Shown piece after piece: positions 11,917 through 22,613 of a stretch of 64,000 nucleotides of DNA (within the stretch, counting starts at the first letter, position 1; every line of letters begins with the position of its first letter). The position numbers and the translations under genes are program-made. The DNA comes from Termitomyces sp. T153 (lineage: Eukaryota > Basidiomycota > Agaricomycetes > Agaricales > Lyophyllaceae). Under the pieces are notes generated by a model, which worked only from the letters and a program-made list of their open reading frames with translations, searched no databases and was not told where the DNA came from. Location of the stretch: assembly GCA_018296165.2 (NCBI GenBank), contig JACKQL020000145.1:1-64000 (forward strand), read 5' to 3'.

Positions 11917-11997
11917 GGTGTTGGGGGGGGGGATTCTGGGGAAGTGGGGTGGCTTGGGCAGAGGTCTGGCAGTCTAGGAGCAGGTTGTGACAGTTGC

Positions 11998-12160
11998 ATC
12001 ATATGCACAACTATTGTCGCTCTATAGGAAAAATTCAAACAAAATCAAGTGAATGTGGATAAGACATAGTGGACAGGAGCTAAAGATGAATAAGGCAGCA
12101 ATCATATATACAATTGATTAGTAATAAACCCAAAAGGAGTAAGACAATTTGTCATATGTA
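11998..12160. other. Short spacer, nothing recognised
   Basis: AT-rich, CpG-poor DNA between the nested LTR and the left Helitron arm. No gene or repeat boundary could be supported. Confidence 0.4.
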
Positions 12161-12164
12161 TGAC

Positions 12165-12440
12165 TGACAAGCTATAGTCTGTGCCAAAGGCAGAGACCTG
12201 TAGCTCTTGCTAAGTCCCAGACCTAACCTCACTTTGTTCAGTCAGGTTCTGGAGATTCTAACTCAATGTTGAGATCCAGACCTGACCTCACTTTGCTTGG
12301 TTAGGTCTTTGTAATTGATAATAAATGCCAAGATCCAGACCCAACCTCACTTTGTCTGGTCAGGTCTTTGTATTTGTTGAGTCAATGTTAAGATTCAGAC
12401 CCAACCTCACTTTGTTTGGTTCAGTCATTGTATTTTGTTA
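12165..12440. repeat. Left arm: imperfect hairpin plus four 60-bp tandem units
   Basis: An imperfect palindrome (about 12172-12206, gctatagtctgtgccaaagg / cagagacctgtagctc) is followed by units repeating every 59-60 bp; the core 'acctcactttg' recurs at about 12224, 12284, 12345 and 12405. The right arm at 17262-17455 is the reverse complement of this arrangement. Confidence 0.8.
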
Positions 12441-12740
12441 AGTAACTGTTGCTTTTATCTTACAATTCAATACCAAAATTTTATAAATAAACCAATCATG
12501 TATCTAGATTACAGTATCAACAAAATACTACAATGTCAACTGGGACATATTAGAGATGGTAAACATTATCAATGTTAGTATTTACAAAGTAAATATTTAA
12601 ACTGTCACACTTACATCTGTAAACTATTCAGAATATCTATAGTGTACTGTCAGGCTATACATATTAGGTGCTGAAGTTCATAGAAGTTAGCAATTTGTTG
12701 CTTGAATCCATCAAAAGTCACACTTATATTTGTAATCCAT

Positions 12741-14250
12741 TCAGTATTTCTTGATAGATAAGATTTTCAGCCTTTCTTGATGTGTTTTCTGAGTCCAAAA
12801 TGACTTTAATACAATCTCCTGATGTGCATCAAAAAAGTGCAAAATAAAGTTGGCCATGTGCAAAAACTCCTGATTAAAGGTCCAATGCAACATGCTTGAC
12901 TGATTAGAGTTCTTTCCAGAAAGAATGGTATGGTCCAGGTAATACTGATCATCTTGATGTTGATCAATATGATAATAAGTGGCAGAGATCAATCAAGTGA
13001 CAGAATTGTCATCACAGATTATGGTTTCTGGAAGTTGTACTGTTTCTCCAGACCCAGGATTTTTTCCAGCACCAATATCCAATAATCAAGCTGCATGAGT
13101 AATGTTATCAGGAATCTGATCCAATCTCATGGTTTGAACCAAGTAGTGGACTTAAATCTGATTCCAAACTTGTCCTCTTTTGAGTGAAGCAGCAATTATC
13201 TGCTGCCTGAGTCCTCATTGGATAACTGGGAGAGTTTGCCAACAATCTCCTCCAAACACCACAGTCTCTCCACCAAGAGGAACATCCTTCTCCAGAATGT
13301 CTCAGAATCTTTTATCTACAGAGTAAATGGCATTTTTGTGTTGCATTGGGACTTCATTCCAAATCACAACTTTGGTCTTGAGTGAGAGTTGAGACAACTG
13401 AGTTCCTCTCTTGATATTGGCAATGGATGTATCCAGAATGTCATGACCCATTCCTAGTGTCATGACCCATTTCCAGAACCCTGGACCTTGTTCCCAGCCA
13501 CCTTGCTCCACTGGAGTTCCCCCCCCAACTCCCCCTTTGACTCCCTCACCTTTGTTCACCCACAACACCCACTCTAGATAACTCCAACACTTCTCTGGCA
13601 AACCCCAATGGCCCCCTGGCTAACTCTGGTGCCTTCCCCACAGCCTCCACTTACCCTGCACTTCCAATACTTGCTTCCAGACTTGTGCCTGACACCCCTT
13701 CAAGTCCAAACCTTCTCCATACCTTGTCTTAGACTTCTCTATACCACCCCAGACTTGTTTGCACTGCTCTCCCTTGCCTATCCTCACAAGTATCTGAAGT
13801 CCAGACCATCCCTGAATGCTAAGTTATCAGTGCAGGATGTTGCATCCATCTACTAAGGACTTGCCCAGTGTAGCTGAGCCCCCATGGTCAGCAGAACCTG
13901 ACACAGAGCAGGAATGAGAATTTTGAAGCTTGAATGTGCAGTTCTACCATCCTCCAGCAATAAAGCAGCAATCCCAGATGATGCTACACATAATGCTACA
14001 TTGTCCACTGGACTGAACAGCAGAAGCCAAAGTATTGCAGACAAATGTTTTGCCACATCTACCTGCACTGTGAATGAATATCATCTTGCCCAAATTGTTG
14101 TCCACAGAGTCCATAACTTCATTGAAGGCCCCCAGTTGTTCACCATTGAACCTGGCCTTGTTTTCATCCACTCTTCTTTTCAACTCCTCAACATCATAAT
14201 AGAGTGTATCTGCAATGCTACTTCTACTGGAAGTTGAACTGAGCCAAAAC
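12741..14250 (-). pseudogene. Helitron PIF1-like helicase, broken
   Basis: The 5' part (14183-13920) reads AFNEVMDSVDNNLGKMIFIH followed by the Walker A SAGRCGKTF and, after a frameshift, VALCVASSGIAALLLEDG RTAHSSFKI (motif Ia). After an LTR insertion the frame resumes at about 13440-13210 with VIWNEVPMQHKNAIYSVDKR (motif II region) and PLGGETVVFGGDCWQTLPV (motif III). These are hallmark Helitron helicase segments. Downstream decay extends to about 12741. It would unwind DNA for rolling-circle transposition; this copy is dead. Confidence 0.82.
13439..13903 (+). mobile_element. Solo LTR remnant (family B) inside the Helitron helicase
   Basis: Runs from TGTCATGACCC to GAACCTGACA and is flanked by CAGAA (13434-13438) and CAGAG (13904-13908), a 5-bp duplication with one mismatch. 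At 465 bp it is internally shortened relative to the roughly 1-kb family LTR. The first 14 bases are repeated about 20 bp downstream. It splits the helicase between motifs Ia and II. Confidence 0.75.
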
Positions 14251-14479
14251 TAGAGTTAGGCACCAATGATGGACAGGTTGATTGACAGGTTGACTTGCAC
14301 TAACCTTCCCTTTTGGGGTTGCATGACAATTGTTACATTATGGGGCCTGCCTTCCTGGAGACTTTTCCATCATCACATATCAGTTTATCTGATAGAACCT
14401 GATGTACTCTGGATCTCATGTGTACTATCCAGGACTCATGTAGCTACACATTAACACATCAAGATTACCTTCCAGCACT

Positions 14480-16240
14480 TCCAGCTCCTGGTCAGTCTCA
14501 TCACACTCAGCCCACTGATCAGAATGCAAGTAGTGACAATGATGATCTTCCACATCCCTCCAAAGCATTTGCTCAGGTCCTCAGCCAGTTTCCCAGTCAT
14601 TTGATATGTTTGATACACATTTCTTGAGTAATGGTGCCTTTGCTGAGCCACCCCAACCTTGTAACATGTTGCATCTTGCTCCATGCAATCAATGTGTGTC
14701 TGCAGCCCCCATAGCACTACTGAGATCTGGTTTTTCATACCAGTCACATTAGTCTTCTTCTACTGTCTAATATAAATACAAATCACATTATACCTCATAT
14801 TCCTGTTATTTCTGCTCCAGATCCTCAGCCATCAAAGCCTGCAAGTCATGATGTGCTCATTGTATGACTTAACACTAAGTTCAGGACTTGTTATTCCTTG
14901 AATACACAATAGATCACACAAAAATAGGCTTTTAAATTATTTGAATAGATTGGGTTATAGATTGTAATGGCTAAAGGCTCTTAACAATAAGAAATACCAT
15001 GCAGAAACACTAATAATTATGAAGTAGTGAATGAGGCCTAAGGAATCCACACACTGGGGACCTAGAGCCTATTATGCTAAAACTTAAACTTTTAATCTTT
15101 GTTCTCCTTCTATTTATACTTTCCAGTTCATGCATGGACCATTGCATCATCTGTGATGCAAGTCATGTGTATTTTCCTCTTTGTTGGGGTTAATCTTTGT
15201 TAGCCTGACTTTATTCCTTCTTCTATGGACTTATTCTGTTATTCCTGCTCCCCAGACCTTCCATCACATGTTCTCATAGCTTTGTAGATGTCTGATGACC
15301 CTATTAACATGCTATCCAACATGTATTATGCCCTTCTCAATGTGTTCTCCTGTGTTCCACTCTCTTTTCTTTATTTTCAGGGTTTTCCATTGATTGGATC
15401 ACTTGGCCATCTTGGTGATCTTGTTCTTCTTGTAATGTGGCTGTCTTTTTTATCAGCTCTGGATCTCCTGGCCCCAGTTGACTCTGTGATGGGATCACAG
15501 CTTTATTCCATGCAGTTTAGGGTTTTCTCCATTGTGCTCAATGCTGATGATATGTGTATACCCATTCACACATGAATTTTGCAAATAATACTCTATTATT
15601 GAACCTATTACCAGCTATTAGAACAGATATGAAATACTATAATAGTTGTGACTCTGTGACTATAGCCAATTGTAGTGACAACCAGGCATGCATGCCAGGA
15701 TGTGGGTGGTATATTCAAATATCCCCTTGTTGGATGGAGCTGTGGATTACCAGCTTTATAGAGCTTATGGGCTATACTACTAAAGGCTACTAGGAGAGTC
15801 TTGAGGAGCATATGCCAGAAGGACAGAGACCTTTGTTAATGTGCCTTGCTCATGATTGGACAAAGGTGGTATTGGAGAGTCAGGTGCTGCTTGCCTAACC
15901 TAAGAGATTTGTAGCATTTTGGACTAGAATGTCAAAGCTTAGGCCAAAAGCTGTCAGATCACAAAAATTAAGTTTTCATGTGAGCAGTGGAACTGGAATC
16001 ATCATCCAGCAAGTTGTGGCACAACAATTTGATCACTGGGTCACCCAGACACCACTTCCAGAGCCTTGTGAAGTGGCTTAGAACCTAGGGCACTCTGATA
16101 GGAATGCTTCAGGTTCAGAATAGGAAAGCCTTTGCCCAGAAACAGCTTTATTCAGACCAATGACCATATGAGTGGGGCTCAATACCCTTTTCCCAGCAGT
16201 CCAGACACTCTATACCCTATACCCTCTGATAGCTGGATTG
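14480..16240. other. Unclassified decayed DNA between the Helitron Rep and helicase parts
   Basis: Contains only short frames in CpG-depleted DNA. A plus-strand stretch (about 15360-15800) has an intron-acceptor-like 'ttctttattttcag' and a few reverse-transcriptase-like words (ANNTLLLN), too little to name. It may be Helitron spacer, an inserted element or both. Confidence 0.35.
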
Positions 16241-16248
16241 CCAAGTTT

Positions 16249-16412
16249 GTGTCAGGTTCTGCTGACCACAGGGGCTCAGCTACACTGGGCAAGTCCTTAC
16301 CAGGTGGATGTGACATTCTGCACTGATAACCTGGCATTCAGGGATGGTCTGGACTTCAGATACTTGTGAGGGTAAGTGAGGAGTAGTGGTCTGAACAAGT
16401 CTGGGGTGTACT
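16249..16412 (-). repeat. LTR end fragment (family B) in the Helitron Rep gene
   Basis: Begins TGTCAGGTTCTGCTGACC, the reversed 3' end of the family LTR, and matches about 160 bp of it before Helitron coding sequence resumes directly after (VEVCASVVAIKY on the minus strand). The rest of the LTR is missing. Confidence 0.65.
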
Positions 16413-17260
16413 TGATGGCTACTACTGAAGCACAGACCTCCACAGTCATGTGGCATTTGTACTTGAGAGATAACATTGTATGGGACAACATCACAATTGT
16501 CATAACAATGACCATTCTTTTTAAAGAAGCACCCATTGTCAGGTTTGGCATATTGAGGATAGCCATTATCCCATACTGAGTAGCCTCTTGAAATTTCTTT
16601 GTGTATTTCTTAGAATGTTTGCCATCTACCATGCACTTAGCATTAGGTTTGGCAGCTCCACATGGACCATGGACCATGTTGGTAGTAACAACCTAATAAC
16701 AAAGATAAGCAACTGAATTCAGAATTTAAACAAAGCCAATACCTGATACAATTGAGGTTGACTAACTGGATCTGGAATTTGGGCAGAGACAATGGACTCC
16801 ACATCAGGTGCATCCTTAATCCTGTGATGAAGAGGGGAAAAGATCAGGATGTGCATATGTGGAAGTTCTCTCCTTTGGAATTCAATGATATGAACATAAG
16901 CACACAACTGCCAAAGAGACCTTCCTTAAATATCCTTCACCACAGCATTTCTTTGAGTTCAAATACTCTGGCTACAGTATCAGCAGCTGTATGCTTTTTC
17001 CCATTGACTGCAGGTTCTTTCAAGAGAGCTTCTTCAATTTTTGACCACTTTGGATTGGCAGTCATAGTCAAAAAGAGATCAGATTTTCCAAAATTCCTGC
17101 AGATAGCCATAGAGTTCTGGAATAATTGCTGCATCTGTTGATCATTCCCAGTATAGGAGGAAGGAAGGATAACAAGATGCCTTTGTAGAGTGACTTCTTC
17201 ATATCCAGCAGCAGCATCTACTAAGGGTGCTTATGGGGGAATCCCCAACAAAAATGAGCA
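16413..17260 (-). pseudogene. Helitron Rep (HUH endonuclease) domain, broken
   Basis: Minus-strand fragments in order: DAAAGYEEVTLQRHLVILPS, QNSMAICRNFGKSDLFLTMT, then AYVHIIEFQRRELPHMHILI, which contains the HUH-type His-x-His (PHMH) metal motif, and finally the stretch ending CHMTVEVCASVVAIKY. This is the standard conserved track of Helitron Rep proteins, which nick and re-join DNA ends. Several stops and frameshifts are present, and the downstream part is cut by an LTR fragment. Confidence 0.82.
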
Positions 17261-17261
17261 T

Positions 17262-17455
17262 GTGCATTTGTTCAGTTGGATCTGGGACTTAGCATTGAGT
17301 TGGAAATACAAGGACCTAACCAAATGAAGTGAGGTTGGGTCTGGGACTTAGCATTGAGTAGAATATTGAGGACCTAACCAAATGAAGTGAAGTTGGGTCT
17401 GGGATGAAGCAAGAGCTACAGGCCCATGCTAAAGGCATGGGCTGTAGCTCATTTC
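17262..17455. repeat. Right arm: 60-bp tandem units ending in a near-perfect hairpin
   Basis: About 2.5 units with the core 'aagtgaggttgggtctggga' spaced 59-60 bp, followed by a strong hairpin at about 17414-17451 (gagctacaggcccatgc / ggcatgggctgtagctc). This is the inverted counterpart of 12165-12440. The sequence 9 nt after the hairpin is CTAG, which fits the CTRR consensus of Helitron 3' ends but could be chance. Confidence 0.78.
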
Positions 17456-17655
17456 CAGTCTAGAAAGAAGGAAAGATAACAAGATGGCTTTGTGGAGTAA
17501 CTTCTTTATATCCAGCAGCAGCAGAAATCTCCAACAAAAATGAGCATGTAGAAGTCAATGCACCAAAAAGGCTTCATGAGAACAAGAGAGTTTTTGCATG
17601 CAATAATATATAAGGTGGGCATCTACTGGGGAAAAATCAGTGGCTATGAAGATAG

Positions 17656-18024
17656 TATCAGGAGACTTTCATTTCCAACTTCCATGACTGGCTCCAGCAC
17701 CTCCACAGCTTGTTCAACATCTCTGGGGCTTCTTCCAGAACCTTAGAGTTCTTTGGAGAACTGCAGAGTTCTCCATATTACCTCAGCAGTCATTGCTCTA
17801 GAGTTAGGAGTAGCTCTGGTCATCTGTACAGTAGTCCCCATGCCTCCACTGCCCACTGATGCACCACACCAAGCAGTAGGGATCCTTAGACTTGTTCTCT
17901 TTGGATTCTCCTCTGCTAGGTGATTAGTTACTGATTGTATTGTTGTCTACTCTGCTAATATACTTTGGATTCCCCTCTGCTAGCTGTGTGACTCTGATCT
18001 GCTGCCCTGGAAGTTGCCCTTATA
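17656..18024 (+). repeat. 5' LTR of family A Gypsy (plus copy)
   Basis: Starts TATCAGGAGAC (from TGTCAGGGGAC) and ends TTGCCCTTATA. It holds AGACTTGTTCT at 17888-17898. The adjoining primer-site region (18027-18037) reads AGATCAAGTCT, complementary to that motif at 10 of 11 positions. Confidence 0.9.
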
Positions 18025-18120
18025 GCAGATCAAGTCTTCCAAAACTGGTCTGGAAGCCCTTCATAGCTGCAAGGAACCTCTGAGCCACTACCCATCACTT
18101 CCCCACCAGGACTAAACACT

Positions 18121-19336
18121 GTGGAGTTCTATGTCTCAGCTTGCCAACTCAGACACACCCTCAGAGGCCCCAGCCCCATAGGACAAAGCCTGGACTTGCC
18201 TGCTTCACCTAGAAACCCAGGTGCAATTAATGCAATCATCTCTCACCCACCATACTACCAAGCTCTCTACCCTCCATTAAACAACCAATCTTATCTCCCA
18301 ATCCCTCCAGGCACTGCTCAAATGCCTACCCCCTAACTCTGCCCCCCCTGTGGCCATAGAACCAGCCCCAACTGCATCTGCACCCATCTCTGCAGCTCCA
18401 GTGACCTTATGGCCATGGATTCTGTGTCCCATGCTACCAGACATGTATGACAGTGCCTGCTCTGGCAGGCAGTGATTCCTGCAGTCCTGCCTCACCTATA
18501 TCCACCTCAGCAGGGATGCCTTTGACTCTAACATGTTGAAAGTAGCCTGGGTGCTGTCATATATGAAGACCAGACATGCTTCTACTTATGTGCTGCGAGT
18601 CTTCTGCCACTCCAGAGGTGTTAGCAGCTTTCTGGACTGGGCTGCCTTTGAAAAGGACTTCTGTGTGGAGTTTTCTCCATCAGACCCCACCAAGATGGCA
18701 GCCTTGACACTATGCAATAGGGAGCAGTATGGACAAGGGAAGCATACACTGGATGAGTAGATTGACTCATTCCAGGCTCTGGTGGAGTAGGCCACTTACC
18801 CCGATGGCCTCCAACTATGCCTTACTTTCTGGGATGGCTTGCACCCTGGACTGGTGGAATGCATTGACAATCCAGTAGAGAGTTGCCCTAATGATGAAAA
18901 GATTGTGTCATGGTATGAGGTGGTCTGGGACCAATGGCAACTCATGGAGATCTGGAGGGAGCTCCACCACCCCCATTCTGTGCTGTGCTCAGCTCCAATC
19001 ATCAATCTTTGCTACCCTGCACCTGCCCATCCAATGCTGGCCTTTACTCTAGCTATCCCTGCAGCATGCCCCCTGTTACTGGGAATCCCCATGGATGTGG
19101 ATGCTGCTCCGCTGCTGTACTGGAGATGCCAGAAGCCTGGGCACTTTGTATGGCACTGCCTCCTGGGCCTGGAGGTACACTACCTTTCCATGGCAGAGTA
19201 GGAGGAACTTCTCCTGCAGCTGCTGGCTGCAAAGGATGCTGCTGGAGCTCCATCACTGGATGAGCCTACACTGAAGTTGACTCTGGAGGAGATCAGTGTG
19301 TGCACCTCACCTCCAGAGCTGGAGGGGGATTTTTAG
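18121..19336 (+). pseudogene. Family A Gypsy gag, decayed
   Basis: A Pro/Ser-rich N-terminus (18121-18340) is followed by a capsid-like segment (18533-18760: FCHSRGVSSFLDWAAFEKDF and the following residues), the linker LVECIDNPVESCPNDEKIVS and a knuckle C-x2-C-x4-H-x4-C at about 19120-19165 (CQKPGHFVWHC, with the first Cys now Trp-flanked). It ends ELEGDF at 19336, as in the minus copy. Stops interrupt it at several places. Confidence 0.82.
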
Positions 19337-19347
19337 TTGAGCAACAG

Positions 19348-20108
19348 ATGAGGTGTACACCTCTGTTGCTGAGTGCTAACAGGCTCTCATGTCTATTATT
19401 AGAAAATGAAACTGCCTTTTCTGACACCCTTCATTCTGAAACAGAAGAACCTCAACACCCCTCTTCAGACATACAAACACTAACTCCAGAGCCCCCACTG
19501 AGCTCCCCAACACCTCCAAAGGTCCATCAGTGTGGCTCCACTTGGGCATGTCAAATGCCCCAACAGTATGTGATGGCCTCTGCCCCATCTGCCAACTCCC
19601 TGCACCTCAATGTGGAGATTGAGACAATTGACACTCAGCAAACCCATAGAGTCACAGCTCTTCTAAACAGCAGAGCAATGGGACTGTTCCTGGACTCAGA
19701 GTTTGTCAAATGCCATGGCCTGACCACACAGCCCCTCCCCAAGCCCATTCCTGTCTACAATATTGATGGAATGCCTAACAAAGCAGGTGCCATCAACCCC
19801 ATGGTTGATCTGGTCCTCTGTTATTGGAACCACATGGAGCATGCCATATTTGCCATCACCAGCTTGGGAAGGCAGGATATGATCCTTGGTTTCATGTGGC
19901 TCTAGGAGCACAACCCCAAGATTGATTGGACCAAAGAGGAGGTAACCATGAGCAGGTGCCCTCAGAAGTGTTCTGCCTGTGCCACAGAGGACAGCGGAGC
20001 ACTGCACCTAGGTTTGAGAGCACACAGCCATTTGTGCATGTTGTGCCGGCCCTCTCCCCTTTGCAGATCTAGACTTCCTGGATCCCCTGCCTCTGGTGTT
20101 CCCTCATA
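19348..20108 (+). pseudogene. Family A Gypsy protease region, decayed
   Basis: Contains the retropepsin region LLNSRAMGLFLDSEFVKCHG (about 19660-19720), where DSGA has become NSRA, then QPLPKPIPVYNIDG and SLGRQDMILGFMWL, the usual flap and alpha-helix part of Gypsy proteases. It runs into the insertion at 20114; the continuation is at 26230. Confidence 0.8.
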
Positions 20109-20113
20109 GAGAG

Positions 20114-21272
20114 TGTCAGGGTCCGCTGACCTCGGGGGCGCAGCTGCACTGGGCGAGTCCTTACTAGGCGGGCGTGATTCCCCTGCATTGGTGACCGGAC
20201 ACTCAAAGACATTCAGGGTCCTGGTGGTTTGCACGGGTAATTGGGGAGATGTGATCCAGACAGATCCGGGAAGGTCCGGAGAAGTCGGATTGTGGGGAAA
20301 TGAGACGGTCTTGGCGGGGTTCAGGCAGAAGGCCGTATGGGAGATTTGCGGAAGCAAGGGAGTAGGTGGCTGTGTGATCAATGGGGGCGGAGCCGGGGTT
20401 TGATGGGAGATCATTTGGAGTTGATGGAGTCCGGGACCGGGCGAAGAGTGAGGTTCGGACCTGGTAAGGGGTGTCGGGGTTCGTAATTATAATCGCGGAG
20501 TTCGTGAGGTCGTTAGGGTTGATGAAGAATTGGGCACAAGGGTCAGACGACGTCACCGAGACGGCGTTGGACGAGACATTATGGAACAAGAGTAGATTCG
20601 AGTGGAGGTACGAAACGATAACGAGAACGATAACGAAAAGGGGACGAGACAAGACCGGGAGACTGAGATAAGACCGGGAGACTGAGATAAGACCGGGAGA
20701 CTGAGATAAGACCGGGAAACTGAGAGTAAGGAGAAAGAGATACGAAACGAACACGAAACACAAAGAGGAAACAATCAGACCATAGGTAACGTTAAGCAAT
20801 ATCAAGACCGGAGTACGAAGAGCTACTCGATGACTTATATACTGACTACCGGAGGACTTCGGGGTACGTCGGCTGTGGCGGCGGGGCTTGGCGGGGCTTG
20901 ACGGAGTGGGCGGGTGTCGGTTGTGATCGCAGGTCGTGCCGCGCTGATACGTTGATGGGATCGCGGGTTGTTCCGAGGTTGTCGTGATATTCCGGAATAG
21001 GTCGGAGGAAGCAGGGTGTCGAGTTGATGGTGGGCGAAGATCAGGAATAGCGGGGGTGGTTCTCGGGGTTTGGGAAGCCCAGGGTAAGTGTCAGTGGCTG
21101 CGGGGCAGGCATCGAAGTTGGCCAGGGGGCCGTCGGAGTTAGCCGGGGATGTGTCGGAGTTAGCCGAAGTAGGCGTGGGCATGGGCGGAAGTTCGGCGGA
21201 GCGTTGGGGGTCCTTTTGGGGTTCGGGGGTTTGATGGACGATGTGCGGGGCTTTGGGGAATGGGTCGTGACA
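20114..21272 (-). repeat. 3' LTR of the young family B element
   Basis: From TGTCAGGGTCCGC to GGGTCGTGACA. It contains four 19-bp tandem units (gagactgagataagaccgg) at about 20650-20725; the solo LTR at 1674-2808 has fewer. On the element strand it has a TATA box and the GTCTTGATATT motif at the same spacing as the other copies. Confidence 0.93.
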
Positions 21273-21285
21273 TCACCCCCCTTTC
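21273..21285 (-). other. Polypurine tract of the young family B element
   Basis: On the minus strand GAAAGGGGGGTGA directly precedes the LTR start TGTCACGACCC. This fixes the polarity of the element as minus. The decayed family B copy has the equivalent AGGGGAGGTGA at 59090-59100. Confidence 0.85.
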
Positions 21286-21482
21286 AGCGTCGAGACCCTT
21301 CGAGACGCGGGGCAGGACGGGGATCGGCAGGGCGTGGGAGTCGAAGCCGAGCAATATTGATCAATCCGCAGCGAGTGATAGCGGCGTGGGAGGCGAAGTC
21401 GAAGCGCGGCCGCCGTTTCGTCAGGGTCCTCCTCACTCAATTTAAAGCTTTGGGCGTGCCCCGGGGTTTCCCAAATTTCGTC

Positions 21483-22613
21483 ATGTCTTCCCCCAGCGTT
21501 CCAGTGGTTTCTCCCGCCGATTTAGACGAGGTGGTGGTGTATGACAGTGGGGGTGAGGAGTTCGAGCGTCGGCGCCGGGGTAGCGTTAGGGACCGGAGTC
21601 GTAAGTGTTGTCGAATTCTCCTTTCGGGATGGTTAACGGGGTTCCGGTAGAGTCGTCCGTAGTAGTAGTGGTGGACTTTCCGGGGGTTCCGAAGCGGACC
21701 AAGTTTCGTCCCGCGGTGCCAAAGGGGAAGGGGGCGTCTTCGGTGGTGGTTCGGGGAAAGCGTCGAGCTTCCCCACCCTCGGGGGCGGGACCCAGCAAGA
21801 GGCCGCGTGGGCGCGAGTTGTCGGCGGGGCCTCCCGAGTCTTCCCTCTTTTCCCCTGTCCCTGGCGTTCCCTCGGAGCGGTCGTCGAGTCCCTCCGCGCC
21901 GATTCCTTCAATCACGGAGGTCTTCCTTCGCAAGCAGGTGGAGGCCTTGACGACGTCGTTGGCAGTACGGGAGGGGGAGCTCCGCCGGGCGAGGGAGGAT
22001 CGTGACGCGGCGCGGACGGAGAAGGAAGCGATGGAGCGGGAGAGGAATACTTCGGTGCGCGTGGCGACGGAGCGGGCGCTAGAGGTGCGGGGTCTGCGGG
22101 AGCGTCTGGCGCAGGTGGAGGGGCAACCCGCGGGGGAAGCGGAGGGGCGGGGACGAGTTCCGGAGGGGGATGCGTTGTGGGCGGAGCTGGAGGCGGCGAG
22201 GCGGAGGGAGGATTGGTTGGCCAACGAGGCCGCCTCGGGTCGCGCGGGGATTCTTCGTGAGTTGTCTCCCGTTCCTTCGTTCGTTATTGACGGTTCATTT
22301 TCGGAGTTTAGGCTGGGTGCGGGAGCATCGGGTCCTCTTGGACGGTGCCTCCGCGGCGTTCGCGTCGATTCAGGACGGGTTGACGCAGGGGTCCGCGGTC
22401 CAGCCTCCGGAGTTGCAGCAGGGAATGGCGCGGTTGGAGAGGTTGCTGGCGGGGCATCGGCGACGCAATGCGGTGGCCCCGGGGTCGTGGTGGGAGGTGG
22501 CGGCCGATGCGGGGGAGGCATTGCCGGGGTTGGCGGAGATCCTAGCGGTGGTGCGGGCCCAGATGGAGGTCGACCTGGGGGTTGGGTTTCCGGGAGGTTC
22601 GGGGAGGGAGTGA
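21483..22613 (+). CDS. Antisense coiled-coil protein of family B Gypsy elements (spliced, 341 aa)
   Basis: Three exons: 21483-21600, 21651-22256 and 22312-22613, 1026 nt in all, ending in TGA. Intron 1 (50 nt) is GTAAGT...TTAAC...TAG and intron 2 (55 nt) GTGAGT...TTGAC...TAG; both leave one base of a split codon and the joined frame is open throughout. The protein starts MSSPSVPVVSPADLDEVVVY, has a basic Ser/Pro-rich stretch, a long charged coiled coil (about residues 110-230, REGELRRAREDRDAARTEKE) and a C-terminal domain with WVREHRVLLDG, LLAGHRRRNA, WWEVAADAGEALPG and MEVDL. It is encoded opposite to the LTR polarity, next to the 3' LTR. A decayed homologue at 57937-58760 keeps intron 2 at the same codon. 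Function unknown; a nucleic-acid- or Gag-binding role is only a guess. Confidence 0.85.

Larger units (their letters stand above)
4017..11992 (-). mobile_element. Solo LTR of family B, split by two later insertions
   Basis: Starts TGTCAGATTCTGCTGACC and ends GGTTGTGACA. Both sides carry a perfect GTTGC duplication (4012-4016 and 11993-11997), which proves the pieces at 4017-4555, 5562-5867 and 11922-11992 are one LTR of about 0.9 kb. It was later hit by a 1-kb insert (4556-5557) and by a full family A Gypsy element (5868-11916). The conserved 'aatatcaaga' R-region motif is at about 4437. Confidence 0.88.
12165..17455 (-). mobile_element. Decayed Helitron (rolling-circle transposon)
   Basis: Minus-strand remnants in the order Rep (HUH nuclease, about 17230-16430) then PIF1-like helicase (about 14200-12740), the RepHel order of Helitrons. 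Inverted arms flank it: a hairpin plus 60-bp tandem units at 12165-12440, and the same in opposite orientation at 17262-17455. It is broken by a solo LTR (13439-13903), an LTR fragment (16249-16412) and about 1.7 kb of unidentified sequence (14480-16240). True ends are uncertain; Helitron-like sequence similar to 17150-17260 recurs at 17455-17550 outside the right arm. Confidence 0.75.

Noticed and set aside
15288..15800. A LINE reverse transcriptase between the Helitron parts
   Set aside because: Only a few RT-like words (ANNTLLLN, NADDM) appear, without the surrounding fingers or thumb motifs; too weak to annotate.
21586..22521. A 311-codon minus-strand frame in the same region
   Set aside because: Pro/Arg/Ser/Thr-rich shadow of the GC-rich coiled-coil gene on the other strand. 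It has no conserved motif and no counterpart in the decayed copies.
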